Assembly: GCF_012273895.1 (NCBI RefSeq)
Contig: NC_052109.1
Location: forward strand, 2,866,432-2,930,431
Length of the DNA: 64,000 nt
Direction: 5' to 3'
From: Zerene cesonia
Taxonomy: Eukaryota > Arthropoda > Insecta > Lepidoptera > Pieridae
Shown piece after piece: positions 37,493-51,060 of this stretch. The position numbers and the translations under genes are program-made. The notes beneath the pieces are model-generated. The model saw only the letters and a program-made list of their open reading frames with translations. It made no database searches and was not told the DNA's origin. Each line of letters begins with the position of its first letter. The stretch's first letter is position 1.

Positions 37493-37943
37493 TATATTAT
37501 ATAACTTTAAGAATAGCAATAGGTATGAAATATATTTACTAAATAAAATAAGTCACTAAGAAAAGTATCGAAGGTTATTGTAAAAACTTATACAAGGTAA
37601 TAAATTAGATAAAAGACGACAAGAAAATGAAAATTATATGAGTATAGAAAGGATTTTAAGGTTTAATTACGTGACGTACATTCAGCTGTGTAAATGCGGA
37701 ATTAATGTTTCATTATTTTAACAATATTTAGTTGATAAAGGTTACAAAATTTAATATGAAAATAATTACAATAAGTGAAGACTAACGAGGTAGTATTATA
37801 ATGAAACGAATTAATGTAATTAATGTACAGTGATTGAATACAGACGATTTTTAGACGAAATATTAAAAAGCTTTCAAGAAATATTATAGAAGTATTCATA
37901 TGATTGTATGAAATATAAGATTAGTCAAGTGGAAATCAGAACT

Positions 37944-38085
37944 GCTCATATGTCCAAGAATCAAAAGTTCGACGACATGTGACATCTGCCAACCCGCACT
38001 TGGATAGGCATATGGCCTGAACCCTCATAGGAGGCCTGTGACCCAGCAGTGGGAACATGTATGGGCTGATGATGATGATGATATG
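37944..38085 (+). mobile_element. tRNA-derived SINE with (GAT)n tail, 5'-truncated
   Basis: Plus-strand copy of the family at 44485: it begins TCCAAGAATCAAAAGTTCGA, passes CATGTGACATCTGCCAACCC and ends TGGGCTGATGATGATGATGA. The tRNA head is absent. Confidence 0.75.
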
Positions 38086-38339
38086 ACCTACCGAACGTAA
38101 TTCCAAGCCAGTTACTAGCACATTCGAACGGGGCACAATAGCCAAAAGCGCAAGATCACTGTTTGAGTTTTCAATTCATGTCCGCAAGATTCATGTAGCA
38201 CACCGGAGCTAACTGATGTTTGTTTTACACGTACCTGTAATTGACCGCGGTGCCGCTTAGCCGCATAGTTATCGCTCTCGTGGGATTTAACAAACTATCC
38301 TATGTTCTTACTTGGATCCAATTTCCATTTAAATCGCAG

Positions 38340-38376
38340 ACAGAGTTACTTTCACATTTATAATATTAGTCGGGAT
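38340..38376 (-). mobile_element. Lep1-like Helitron 5'-end fragment
   Basis: ACTTTCACATTTATAATATTAGTCGG is the reverse of a Lep1-like 5' end, slightly diverged. Only about 37 bases are recognisable. Confidence 0.4.
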
Positions 38377-39276
38377 ACCTAGAGTTCGTAGCAAAAATTT
38401 GGTAGTAAATATAGCTCGCATCACTTCGCCTAGGAAAATTTCATTTGTACCAATGCAGTTTTTTTATACTCAAACAAACTAACAGGTTTATTTGCTTTAT
38501 GTGTATTATAATTTGTAGAATATAAATAGTCTTAGTTAAAAGCATTATCATAGTTTTAAATAAGTATTATTAATCATATAATCATCTACGCTCAATTTGC
38601 CCAAAAATTTCAATTTTATTTGGGCTTCAATTTTCAATCCTTAGTTAAAACTGATTCTGAAGCATTTTCATTACAGAACCATTCCAAAAATGTGTTAATT
38701 GCCCGTCTTTGACATTTTCATACTATTACGTAATACTAATACATATATTGGACGGATAATTTTTAACCGATAATTGAAAAAGCCTTTGAATATAAATATT
38801 TTTCTACGAAAAGGTCACTGCCGATCCTCGGGGGAAAGTATCACCCCAAATTCTACAATACGTCCAAATGACAATAATTTCTTAAGAAACACACAAAGAA
38901 TCACATCAATCCCCCTTTTGAAGAAGCTGAAACCCCTCGGAGTTATCGGTACCGTAACCAACGCCTGCGCTTTTGGGTACCTTGCTTGAAAAATAACGTC
39001 CGCACGTCAATCCAAGTTGTCGAATAAGCGAGATCAAACAGTACGTGCTACTTCAATAATTATGTTTGCTGAAAATGTTAGAATGAAGCCTCCATCTTGC
39101 ACGAGCACGACTCATGGACACGTGGAAAATAACATGTGGAAATAAACCTATTAGTGTTGAACGGTGGAAGCTGAGGTTTTGTCATGAGTCGAGGTTGACC
39201 CTGGAATTACTAAAAATTCATTATTTTAAGTAACATAGGAATTTTTTGGATTTTAAAAAGTGGAATTTATTCAATG
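38377..39276. other. Non-coding AT-rich stretch
   Basis: I see no gene and no clear repeat here. A 71-codon plus-strand open frame at 38774-38989 has no recognisable domain and looks like chance. Confidence 0.5.
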
Positions 39277-39287
39277 TTACATTGGTG

Positions 39288-39491
39288 ACCGCCTCCTTAG
39301 TACACTGGTTAACGCGTGAGCGTAGAACCGAGGACGGGTTCAATTCCCGGTGGGGACGCACAAAAAAAAATATCTCGGTCTGGCAGGACACAGAAGGCTG
39401 ATCACCTACTTGTCCCTAAAGAAAATCGATCAGTGAAACGGATGTACATCATCTGCCCCATACCCCACTAGGGGACACGGGATTTCACTTT
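39288..39491 (+). mobile_element. tRNA-derived SINE, full length with target duplication
   Basis: A 204-base insertion with a perfect 11-bp target duplication (TTACATTGGTG at 39277-39287 and 39492-39502). The head has pol III promoter boxes: A box TAGTACACTGG (39298-39308) and B box GGTTCAATTCC (39337-39347), followed by a short A run at about 39362-39370. The body ends ACTAGGGGACACGGGATTTC and a T run, the end type I recall from noctuid-like SINEs. The acceptor stem does not pair well, so this is a SINE and not a tRNA gene. Confidence 0.85.
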
Positions 39492-39502
39492 TTACATTGG
39501 TG

Positions 39503-42500
39503 TAATCTGTAAAGCTTCAAACAACTACCTAAATAGTTGTATAAATTTAATTTTCAACTCAAGTAAGTTTTGAAAAAGTGAGATAATAGCGTAAACTTAG
39601 ATGTTAAGTATTTTCAAATAATGTTACCTATTATTTCAATGTGTATTAAGAAATTTTTGATATGATGATATAACAATTTTTTTAATGATAAGCGATGGTA
39701 ACGTTCCATGAGATTCCATTGCAGAAATAAATAGGCAAATAAATCATTATATATCAAGTGACCTATGTTAATAAATTTCATTCAAATTGATATAATATTT
39801 CTTTATTCTAAGAAAGTGCGTAGTTCCAGTCCCAGCGAGGTGCTAATGAAAGAAGCATGTTATGAGATACAGGGTGACGAAGCTATACCTTATCGTGCCT
39901 TAGAAATTATACTTTAGGTGCATAAGTGTGCCCTGTTTTCTACAAATAAATAAAGTAATCAATGCACATTATTTTCTATTAATAGATAATCACAATTTTT
40001 AATGTGAATTAGTTTTTAGTAAGTAGTTGATAGGTATTGTCTCACGAGCGAACTCAATGAACTTTATAAGAATAAAAAATAAGTGGCTTCTATTTATTCG
40101 ATCATATCAATGGTTTGAAATGATCTCTTTTTGATGTGTGTATGTATTTGCCTCATAAATAAATCAAATTTAATTGCGGCCGCAAAACTCAAATGTAGGC
40201 CTGATTAACGTTTCAATATTCAGAAACTGTATACACAATTTTGTTACAAAGTATTTCTGTTGCTGCAATTAAAATGATCAGCTACAAACGTGAATGTTTT
40301 TGTTGGTGTTGACATCCAATTGAATCGTAACAAATGAATTTGTCGAGTCTTAGCTATTGTTGTACTGGTAAACAGAACTGCTCGTGTTTAACTAGGCAAA
40401 TATTTAATATTTGATCCGTGTTATATCTCTTGATTGCAGTGAAAAACGTATATAATAAGCTTTCGTAATTAATGTTTTATTGTCAACATTGATGAAAACT
40501 ATTTAACGTTTAACTTAAAAGGGAAAATATGGTGTTTAGAGTTTAACGATTATTTTATGTCAGTTATATAATAAATTACAATAAAAAACCAAACCGCCTT
40601 CTAAGTCAAAGTCTAGCTCTAATAATTGGTGTAAGGGCTAAATTAAATTTAAGCGAAATCACACGGGAAGCACTAGCTTTTAAATAAAAAAAAATGATCA
40701 AAATCGGTTCAACCAGTCAAAAGTTGGGAGGTAACAAAGTTAAAAAATACAGTCGTATTGGTACCGTCAAAAGCTATGAACTGAAAATTGGTGTCGAATT
40801 TAAAGATATTAGTTAAAAACTGACACTATAGTATGATGGACGTGTAACGGGTACTTACATGAAGGTAAATACTACTCGTAAATATCAATTAAAGGAAACA
40901 GATATACATTTTTGGTACAAACATCAAATCTATATACAAACTAGCTGCACCCGGCAAACGTTGTTCTGCCTTGCTCTTATCATTTAGGTATATGAAAAAT
41001 AGATGTTGGCTGATTCTCATAGATACCGGATAAGCACAAAAAATCAATCAAAATCGGTCAAACCATTTCGGAGGAGTATGGCAACGAAAACAGTGACACG
41101 AGAATTTTATGTATTAGATAAAGCGTTGTTCGTTGATGTCAAGTCCGGACAGATTCAGCGACAACATGAAAAAGGGAAACTTTTAAAACAATTCCCAGAA
41201 ATAAATAAAGACATTAGGATGTGCTGTGGACAAAGTTTGTATATTGGTTAACTAAGGCTGTGTCTTTTCCTTTTAATATTATACACAGTGATGAGATCTC
41301 GATAAGATGTAGATAAACATTAAATTCTACACTACTGAATGCTGAAACTACATTCAATAAACACTCGTGAAAAACCAACCAGTGTATCCTTATAGTGGTG
41401 ACAAATTATTTGAACATGTGTATGTTAGAGATAATTTTAGAACAATATTGGTTTACTTCACGTTACCTGAAGTTTACAATATTATGCCTATACAAATAGA
41501 TTGCCAACTTTACTGGATGAAGGATAAGATAAAGGACTAGGAAATGTAAGGAAAAGTATACGGGCCTCTGGCTCCTCTACTCGCCGGATGAAACACAGTA
41601 CTATTTCACTCCGATCTTCTGTAGGGGTGTTCGACACCCTTACTTAAATTCCTGTGGATAATTATCATATGCTATGATGAAACTTTCTTTACTTAATCTT
41701 ATTTAAATAATAAAACGACGAATATATTTCAACCCGAATAATATTGAATATTGAATTACATCAGATTCTCAAAGTGGGCATAGTCACATCCCGCAAAAAT
41801 AAAATTCAAACCAAGTTGTTAAAATCAATGTTAAAAAAATATACCAAGAATTTAAAGTTAAAAATAGAAAAGGCCTCTATGTTACATTGTCTCAACAGTC
41901 ACGCGCATTAAGCACACCAGCCGCAAGACTTAACCCCAATTTTATATTAATAAAAGTAATTAATTACACGGAATATTCCACAAAGTCATCAAGGACTTAT
42001 CTGAAGATAACAGTCCGTATTTATCTTGACATTACTCCGCAGATCGTTCTCTCAAAACGTCACTTATATCACTCATAAATTAATGTCACTCAGTCGCGTG
42101 ATACGTTTGAGATAAGTAATTATTTTTAATTGTACAACATAATGATTCATAAAGGAAATAGATGAAATACTTAAATGATGAATATTTGGCGTATTTACAC
42201 TAAGACGTAGGTATGAAGTTTAGTTTGATAAATGGATTTTAATGTTTATTTTTTTAATATGAATGCTGGTGCCTCCTGTGTGGTCCTATTTAAATTTGGT
42301 CTAGTTCTGACAATTTGAAGGCAGTTTAGTTTTGAGTTAAAATCAATTAAAGGTAGATACTTAAGTTTTCTTTGATTTAAAAATGAAAAAAATAATGATT
42401 TCGCTCGCGATAACTCACAGTGAAGACTACCTACATAACGACTGGTTTTAAGTCGACGAGACTATTTGATTAACACTAATTAGAAAACCGGCTCTGCCTT

Positions 42501-44472
42501 GACGAACATAGCATTGCCTCTCCCAGGCTCTCTTAATTTCATCGAATAAACCGTACAAAATTTCACTTTTAAGATGTTATATAATCAAATGGTATTTGAG
42601 TAAGTAAGTGGGGGTTTTGTTATATGTAAAGAGTATTAAAAGATCGAATTGCTCCAAAATTAATATGAAACATAATTGTTCAAGATGAAGTTAGTTCATC
42701 CTAATAAAGTATATATTTTTTTTAATACTTGTCCTTATTCAAATACACGAAAATACTATATAATATGAATGAATATGGCTAAGAGATAATTACTTACTGT
42801 AGGGAAGCCTTCATTGGCTTAGAAGTGATATTTTTTTAAGAACAGATTTATTAATGGTCTTATTTTAGTGGTATGAGAAACAATAATTGATTTTGCAATT
42901 GAATGCAGTCAGTACGCCTTATAACTTCATTTACAGTGGTAATATTTCCCACCCCACCCCTGTAATTAGTAAAACTATCAATCGTTTAGTACAGTTTCCG
43001 ATACAATCCCATAAATCAATCAAATCTCGAACGATTTCACGGACAATTCTCTACAAAAGATACAAGTCAAATGGTCTATCAAAAAGCCTATTCATCTTTA
43101 AACGGGGGCTAACAACATCATACCCGTGTAATACATATTTCATTATTACTACCTTTATGGTATGTTTAATTTTATAGCTGGCAACCCTTAGACATTTTTT
43201 TACAATGCCAGTTCGGCTGTTGAATGGGGGGCGTTGTATTGTTGTATAATATTTTCGGGCGTTTTTATTCTGTCGAAGTAAGGTTGGCAGAGCAGGAATG
43301 ATGTGAAATGTTATAGCAGTATTAATGTAACGATAGTTTAAAATAACATTTTAAAAGATCTAGACTTATTGATTATTCTTTTAACAACTAGCCGTAGCTC
43401 TAAATTATCTAATAATAATAGATTATATAATCTAGAAGATAACTGCGAAATATGTATAAAATAAATATAATAATATCAAATGGAGTTTTCCTTAATAACA
43501 CTTTTTTATTCAAATGTTTATTAATTACCACTCATATCTCCATTCATGCCAAAAGTAAACCAACAACACACAAGACAATACAAACTTTTCTTTTGTTCGT
43601 TAGTTTAATATGCTGACGGTACACAGAGCGATTCCACGGCGACCTCTATAGTTCCTGAACGCATCAAGCACAATCTATTGAATGGGAGACACCGACGTTC
43701 GCTTCCGGCTGCCCTTTCATTGTGCAATTTGACAAGGCAGATTCGCGCGCCGCCGCTGGCCATAACCGACAATAGTTACAAAAATCGAATTCTAAATTCA
43801 AAAGCGCATCGTTGAGGTTTATTGGCTTAGCGCTTGATTGATTGTGCGAACGCCGATGCAATTTTTTTTTAATCACATCCGATGTTGCCAGATTCCGGAT
43901 TCATTATTGCGATAATATATTTTGATTTGGGCGTGGCGAATGTGTAATGCACTTTGTCGGTACAGGAAGTATTTTTCTTCGTTATACAGGTACTTTGTTA
44001 TAGTTTTGGGAATGCAACTTGTCTAGTGCACTTGTGTTTGCGTTACGCATGTTTACCTACGCTATACAATTTATACTTTAAATATCTCTCGTTGTGCTGT
44101 TAATACTCTGACAACATTACTCTCTTGCGTAAACAGTGTTTTTGTAAATAAAAATACAGTATACTACAAATTTAACGTTTATATTGCGAAGAATAAATAA
44201 AAAATTGATGGAATCATTAAACAATCAATGAGTGGGTATTTAATTTTTGCTTGTTTTTGTATTGGGTAAGTTGCAATTTCTGATTAAATGCATTTCTGAA
44301 TAGTTATATACCTAAGAGATATAGGTGGCTACCTACAGACGGTTAAAGTAATTCTCAGCTTGTTTCTTTATTTGGTAGAAGTAATTAATGTTGTCGCCCT
44401 ACCCTGTAATTGTTTTTTTTTATTTATCGTCTTTAAAAAAGCGAAGGCGTTTTTTTTTTATTTGAGGTAATT
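39503..44472. other. Non-coding DNA with repeat fragments and one GC-richer island
   Basis: Repeat pieces: about 40590-40780 (TCAAAATCGGTTCAACCAGT type), 40942-41125 (starts CTAGCTGCACCCGGCAAACG), 41527-41645 (reverse copy of the 23668 family) and 42245-42380 (copy of the 36075 family). About 43600-43960 is a GC-richer non-repetitive island with several CATTGTG, CTATTGAATG and GACAATAG motifs of Sox type. No coding gene found. Confidence 0.5.
40942..41125 (-). mobile_element. Helitron-like repeat (CTAGCTGCACCCGGCAAACG family)
   Basis: Starts CTAGCTGCACCCGGCAAACG and includes AATCGGTCAAACCATTTCGG and ACACGAGAATTTTATGTATT. The plus-oriented sequence at 56636-56820, ending AGCGTTTGCCGGTTCAGCTAG, is a related element. 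CTAG at the 3' end suggests a Helitron. Boundaries are approximate. Confidence 0.55.
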
Positions 44473-44484
44473 TTATAACGGTTT

Positions 44485-44767
44485 CATCATCATCATCAGC
44501 CCATATACGTTCCCACTGCCGGGACACAGGCCTCCTATGAGCCATGCTGGCCAAGTGCGAGTTGGCAGATGTCACATGTCGTCGAACTTTTGATTCTTGG
44601 ACATGCCGGTTTCCTCGCGATGTTTTCCTTTACCATTTTAAGCAGTGGTGATATTATCCACACGTGCAGATAAATTGATAAATCAATTTATTTCCTGCAC
44701 GCAGGCCCGGTCTCGAACCCCGACTTATCGATTTGGAAGTCCGAGGTTCTCACCACTGAGCCATCAC
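44485..44767 (-). mobile_element. tRNA-derived SINE with (GAT)n tail, full length
   Basis: Minus-strand element with a perfect 12-bp target duplication (TTATAACGGTTT at 44473-44484 and 44768-44779). Its tRNA-like head at the right end has A box TGGCTCAGTGG (complement of 44753-44763) and B box GGGTTCGAGACC (complement of 44709-44720). The 3' end is a GAT tandem tail (complement of 44485-44498). Truncated relatives lie at 34973 and 37944; this copy lacks about 24 bases present in the middle of the 34973 copy. Confidence 0.9.
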
Positions 44768-45626
44768 TTATAACGGTTTACTTTGGATTAATTCAGACAA
44801 TGTTTTCCGAAGTGTGTGTGAGTGTCGTACTATTTATTGATCACGAACATAATATAGTATAAGGACTAACCATTGAATATATACAATATATAGAACTGAT
44901 ATGGCTCAGTTTAAATTTTGTAAAGGAAAGGACCACCTACGGATTCGTTTTAAGTAATCTATTTGCTCAGAAAGAAGAGTCTCATTATGATTTCAAGCGT
45001 TAAGCCTAATATTAGCATAAACATTCATAAAACAAGTCGCAGTTTCCTCACGCACAGGGCAAGTATTGCGTAACCAAAACTTTAGATCCGTTTCAAGAAC
45101 CACACTTATAAATTTCACTTGAAATTTTTTGTTAAATTGAAAATTAACCTTATCACAATGGAGAAGGATATAGAATTGTACTCAAGAAAAAATGTCGACG
45201 ATGACAAAAATTGTTTTTGAAAAAGACCGTGACACGTTTATGCTACCGTGAAGAAATGGACACAGCATTCGTTGCATGTACATACAATGGAATGAAAAAT
45301 AAACTGAATATATAATTTTGGTGCAGTCACTACTTATAGAAGGATATGACACATTAGTGGCGCTTGATATTGTTAACATAAATTATTTTTAAATAAATGT
45401 TTATCTGTAGGTACATAGACTACAGAGCACTTGGGAAATCGTTTAGGTACGTATATTTTGCATCACATAGGAGATTAGAGGATTCAATAAAAAAACAGAA
45501 TTTTAAAGGTCTTATTAAACAATAACTCTAGTTAAAAATAATTTATTGTAGCGTCTATTCTGAAATTCCTAGATTTTTGATTTTTGATCGTCTAGAAAGA
45601 AATATTCGAAACTTAGTTTAATAACT

Positions 45627-45819
45627 TTATTTCATAAACTATTTAAATTTACATTATGAACTGTTATTTTACGTATGACAACACTCAACAATAGTATTTA
45701 CATTCGATGTCAGTTTGTTTTACATCCGAAATACGCATTGAATACACGAATAACATTTTTCTTGTCGTCTCCTTTTGCTTTCGACATAATGTCTTTTATT
45801 GTGTGAAATTCATAGTGCC
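45627..45819 (-). other. Possible orphan 3' coding exon with poly(A) signal
   Basis: On the minus strand, a candidate acceptor (TTTGTGATAAAGGACGATACAG ends at 45820) opens a 35-codon frame, 45819-45710, whose translation ends RVFNAYFGCKTN and stop. AATAAA follows at 45627-45632 (complement), 78 bases after the stop. The translation is not low-complexity and has no repeat neighbours, but I recognise no family and find no upstream exon. Confidence 0.2.
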
Positions 45820-46642
45820 CTGTATCGTCCTTTATCACAAAGAAATGTGAATGAAGAATGAATAGTAATATGTCAGGCCGGTAAGAAAAAGAAAAAAAAA
45901 GTTTTGGTGATATGACAACACCGACACGTGTTTGTAGCACAAAAGAACCTCTGCATACTAGACTCTATTATTTAAATTATATATTATTTAATTAATACTT
46001 TACTTACATTGGATAAGACAAGACAAATTAGATGGATATAAAGTACCTAGATATTATGTTAGCCGTATAGCTGGTTATAAATAAAAGGCTGTTTTTAAAG
46101 CGTACAATGTGTTGTTACACGTAATTTACGCGATGTGCTTAGCGAGCCCATAAATTCACCATGATATATGAGGATTAAAGCGCGTTATCAGATTCTTTTC
46201 GCGTTACTGCAAATTGTTTTCTATAGTAATTGTTCTAAAACTCTTATTCCCTTAGTTACTTACTGCAAAATATAAAACGTATGCTTGTATAAATTAGAAT
46301 TACGATATATTTAATAAAGAAGCATAGATTAATATAAAAAGGTACAATAGAATATCCGAAATCCACTCAATGTCTGGCACTGTCACATGTTGGCAACATT
46401 GAGGGCCCTTAAAAATGGCGCGTAAACTGACAGCTCACATTTTGGGGTTATTAACATAATAATTTGGTCTTTATTGTTACGTGTTAAGTACTATTATGTG
46501 AAGTACGGGAAGGTTTCGTCAGTAGCAATCAGCGTGATACAATATTAAGCACGACGGATTTTTGGCTCTCCAAAGGGATTATGTAGTGACGTTGATCCTT
46601 GTGCAATGAAATATTTATAAAATAACGTGTGTATGTATGTAA

Positions 46643-46841
46643 CTAGCTGCGCCCTACGGTTTCACCCGCGTAAGTCCGTATCCCGTAGGAATATCGGAAT
46701 AAAAAGATGCCTATATGTTATTTCAGTTTTTCAGCTATCTACTAACCAAATTTCATTGCAATCGGTTCAGTAGTTTTTGCGTGAAAAAGCAACAAACACA
46801 CACACATCCTTACAAACTTTCGCATTTATAAGATTAGTAGG
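46643..46841 (-). mobile_element. Lep1-like Helitron, near full length
   Basis: Reverse orientation: CTAGCTGCGCCCTACGG at the left is the 3' end; the right is the 5' end, CGCATTTATAAGATTAGTAG. The middle carries AAATTTCATTGCAATCGGTT and a run of CA repeats. Non-coding. Confidence 0.75.
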
Positions 46842-49457
46842 GTTGTGGTGAAAGGAAACTACTAAATTGTGCTTGCTATTGTATAATCTTTTAAGGAAAA
46901 ATAAAAAAAAGGATTGAAGTGTGCGCATGTATTATTTTAATAGTTCATCACCTTTCATAAAATTGCAAAATACTGAAATCCTGTTCCTTCGCCATTGCAC
47001 GTATAAACTTTAATTTTCTTAATACTAATTCTTTAAATGAAGATCAATAACAAGTTCTTACATTAAACTCAATTTTGTTTCCATGACTCTAAACACAAAA
47101 ACACGCCTGTAGTTTCTTTAGTAAGCAAAGAAATCTAGTGGTTTCCTTCTTCGCCAATCATTTTCATGAGTATATTGTAGGCGCACTTATTAAATTTTAT
47201 GCTATGTTCAAGTGAGTCAGAAAATCATCTCGAAGAAATGTGGACTCCAAAATAGAGGTTATTCTAGTTTGGGGTCCAAATGTATGTAATCTATTTGAAA
47301 AATCAGTCAATTGTTTTTTTTATTTAGTTAAAAAAATCTACCTGTAAATAAATTGACATAAACTTTGTGGGTCCTAATATTACAATGAATTTATAAAAAT
47401 TCGTTCAATATTTACAAGGATCTGATCTTGGTAATCCTAAAATCATTTTAGGTTAAAGGGAATAGTTTTAATTAATAACGGAAAATTAACAACTTTCCAA
47501 AATGTTTGCTCATTCAAAAACTTGGATAAATTCACAAAAAGTTTGACTTTACGTTCAGAATCGGCTAGTTGATTGCTTACAGAATTTGTGATAGGTTCAA
47601 TTTATAATTATTATTAACATGGCGCCATTATAAATATATATTGTATTTGTTATATTAAAGAACGATTAATTTTAAATTAGGAGATATAAAATTTACGCTC
47701 TTAAAATGTCAATATAAAATAACCTTTGAATTATTTTTTTTTAAATTAAACAGCAATTATATTATATAATGTTAGATGTATTAATAATTGTATAAAATCA
47801 AGTCTGCGAAACAACTCAAAGCTCGGCTTAGTTTGTACAGTGTTTTAATTAAAATAATTTAAAATATAATCGCTTTAGGAGGGAGTTCGTAACAAGGGAA
47901 GTTGGAAATTTCTGGAACGGAGGTACAAGACAAAATAATAAAATATTAATAAAGGCCCGGAGACGCTGGAAAAGTTTCATCGGCTGCAAATATTTATGTT
48001 TTAAATAAGCTACGTTCGTGATACGATGGGGTTATAACTCGGACTCGAATCTGTTATACTTAACAATTATTTTATTTGATGTTTAATGGCAAATTGTGCT
48101 TCATGGTATTAATAACATATTTAGTACTTTAAATAATATCATTGACATGATAGACTATTGGGCATTGATTATTGATATCATCTGTTTAAGACTCAATAAT
48201 TTTGATAAAAAAGTATACCTATATAATATATAGAACAGTAAGCTATTAACAGTACTTCAAATATACCGTAGGTATCTATATTATGAAGATACGTAGATAG
48301 GCAGTTTTCCAGGCAACGATTTTAAGTATACTTTGTTTTAAAATACCAAATAGCTATAACCATTGCTTGTACCTAACTGATAACTAAGGGGCATATTATG
48401 TTCTCGTACCTAAACGGCAGATTTAAAACGAAAATCAATTCACAGAGAAATCTGCACCTTGAGCAACAAGTTTAAAAACATAGTGTTTTCTTGTGTTTGA
48501 TTTAACGCGAGTATTAAATTTAAAAAAGACTTTTAAACGGATTTTAAACGCGTTTAATTCATTATATTACTAACTCTAAGTTTAAAAACAATTGATGCAA
48601 ACACTTATATAATAATTAACTCCCATAAAATACTTTCTAATTTCTCCCTCCCTTTCTGCGTATATATCAAAAGGTACATAGGTATTAAAAGCTTGGTAAT
48701 GTGAAACTCACGCTTGACCGTCTCCAACTAAACGTATTGAAGTCAGGCGGTGCGCGTGTAATTGAAAGTAAACACGCATTGTTGTGGCCCGGATCAATCA
48801 ATGACCCTATACTATTCTACTTCCATAGAGGGTGGCGGGTTCTGGAATCTTTGAGGCATTATTTTTAGTCTATGGTCATCTTGACCATAGATTAAATGGG
48901 TAAAAATTACACAGCATGGCGTCACATTTCGAGAATTTTCAATAATTAATCATTTTCAATATAAAACTATGAGCTGGATTTAAAAAATATAAATACATTA
49001 AATGTTTTATAACGTTTAACTAAATATTTACATGTACGTTTTTCCATGGAGGAACATGAAAATTCCATATACTTACCATTGCTATTTTATACAATAACCA
49101 GGCAATAACTTCAAATCTTAAAATAAAGCAGTTAAAAACGTTTCATAAAAGAACATTCGAAATCGAAGCGCACCAACTACCCTCATTATGATTCAGAATT
49201 CCCGTTCAAATTAGTGATGGTAGGTGTGGTTTTTGAGATAGCACGTGGCGGCCTCGTGGCGCAAACACCGCCTCGTGCGTTCGCAACACGCCAACATATT
49301 AAAGGGAATATGCTAGAATGTGTTGTATTGTCCATGGTGTTGGATTGAAACACTTAACGTCAATGATATGTCGTGCCCTGGACGGTTTCAAGTAAGGTAA
49401 GGGCAATACAAAAAAGTCCGTGTGACAGTGTATACGAGCTACAGCACTTATACAGTA
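46842..49457. other. Non-coding AT-rich DNA with a fold-back repeat fragment
   Basis: About 48485-48580 is a truncated copy of the fold-back repeat (TTGTGTTTGATTTAACGCGA, then GGATTTTAAACGCG). 48869-48891 is a perfect 10-bp hairpin with a 3-base loop. About 49225-49330 is GC-richer without a recognisable feature. No gene seen. Confidence 0.5.
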
Positions 49458-49654
49458 CTAGCTGCGCCCCGCGGTTTCACCCGCGTAAGTATCCCTTAGG
49501 AAAATCGGGATAAAAAGTTACCTATATGTTATTCCAGTTGTCCAGCTGTTTATGTGCCAAATATCATTGCATGCGGTTGAGTAGTTTTTGCGTGAAAGAG
49601 CAACAAACACACACACATCCTTACAAACTGCGAACATTTATAATATTAGCAGGA
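49458..49654 (-). mobile_element. Lep1-like Helitron, near full length
   Basis: CTAGCTGCGCCCCGCGGTTT starts the left (3') end, and TTTATAATATTAGCAGGA closes the right (5') end. Highly similar to the copies at 46643 and 57256. Confidence 0.8.
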
Positions 49655-49800
49655 TATATATGAATAAATTCCATAATAATCAATAAACTTTTCTTTGTAT
49701 AAACTTTGCTTTGATCGCGAAATACGAGATTGCCAAAATAAATATAGCCCATGTAACTTGTTGAATATGTAGTTTTTCATTGTGAAATACTTTTAATATA

Positions 49801-50135
49801 ATTTACTAACTTTTGCCCGCTGCTTTGCACGCGTTAAATTCGGAATAGTCTAACTGATGTTATTATACATATAAACCTTCCCCTTGAATCACTATCTATT
49901 ATAAAATATAATAGTTTAAAAAAACTAAAAAACACGCTTTAAAAAAAATCATATTTTGCAAATTGAAAACTGGAATAATTTAATCAAATTAGTGTATTGT
50001 CATCGGTCCTCAATAAATCTACAAAGTTTGAACGAAATCTGGCCGTTTAAAGTGGGTCAAAATCGCGCCCAAAGAAGTCGGTTACAAACAAACATACAGG
50101 TGAAGCTAATAAAAAGCGTGTAAAAAAAACCCCAT
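49801..50135. mobile_element. Dispersed Helitron-like repeat (CTTTTGCCCGCTGCTTTGCA type)
   Basis: Begins CTTTTGCCCGCTGCTTTGCA and ends AAGCTAATAAAAAGCGTG after AAGAAGTCGGTTACAAACAA. I recognise these phrases as one widespread lepidopteran repeat. No coding frame. Confidence 0.5.
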
Positions 50136-50844
50136 CAATATCATACATAGGGAAATCATACAAAGATTTAAGCATACATCCCTATGTATATGTCCCTACA
50201 TAGAGATAGATAAAACGACTTTGTTGTATACTATGGAGTTAAAATAAAAAACAGTTACTAATTGATTTATTTCCATTCATTATAAGCTTTATTTGACCTT
50301 AATTACCAATTTTTCTAGCCTATAAGAGTCACAATTCATAAAGATTTATCAAACTTTTTGTGTCAGAACTTTGAATCTTATAAATTGCCTCCTACCTATA
50401 AATACCTACTAATCAAGATGAATGTCTAACTTCTGTTTAAACCAATTAAGTCGTTTTGCAGGGCTATAGATATGTAAGTATGGTGAAATCTTAAGTATTT
50501 TGAAGGCGGTTTCTTGGCAAGTTTAGGGTTCTCTGGGTGGGGCTTTAATCCCACTGCGGCAACAGTAGGCACGGGCTCGCTATCGCAACGAAACACGCGT
50601 CGATGGGTTATATAGTTTATAGATATAGGCATTTTAATTTGGACATTTACTGGGAGAAATATTAAATAACATAGATACTAGCGAAATGTGTTGCTACGTC
50701 TGATGCAGGTGGTAGAAATGAACTAACAAATGTTTTTTCGATGACCAAGCATCTGTCCAAATTTATGTTAATATACAGGATAAGAGAAAGCTTCGATATT
50801 AATAAATTACGCGTTACTTAATTTTGCGTATAATTAAAAAAAAT

Positions 50845-51060
50845 CGGTCAAGTGCAAGTCGGACTTGCGATAGGTTCAGGAAAGAGCTATTGCAAAAAAT
50901 TGGTCATCTATCCAATTTATGACACTGAACATTTCAACTGTCTATCACGCTACATACGATACAGCCTCGTGACAGGCGAACGGACAGACAAACAGACCGA
51001 CAGCAAAATCTAAGTAATAAGATCCCGTTTATTTTGGTCTAACGGAACTCCAAAATTGTT
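50845..51060. repeat. Interspersed repeat (GGTCAAGTGCAAGTCGGACT family)
   Basis: Second copy of the family seen in the chromokinesin intron at 4954. It includes an AATTTATGACACTGAACAT block and an ACGGACAGACAAACAGACCG segment. Non-coding. Confidence 0.6.

Noticed and set aside
39288..39365. A functional tRNA gene
   Set aside because: A and B boxes are present, but the acceptor stem does not pair and the segment continues into a SINE body flanked by an 11-bp target duplication.
48869..48891. Perfect 10-bp hairpin as a microRNA precursor
   Set aside because: Far too short for a pre-miRNA and matches no miRNA I know.
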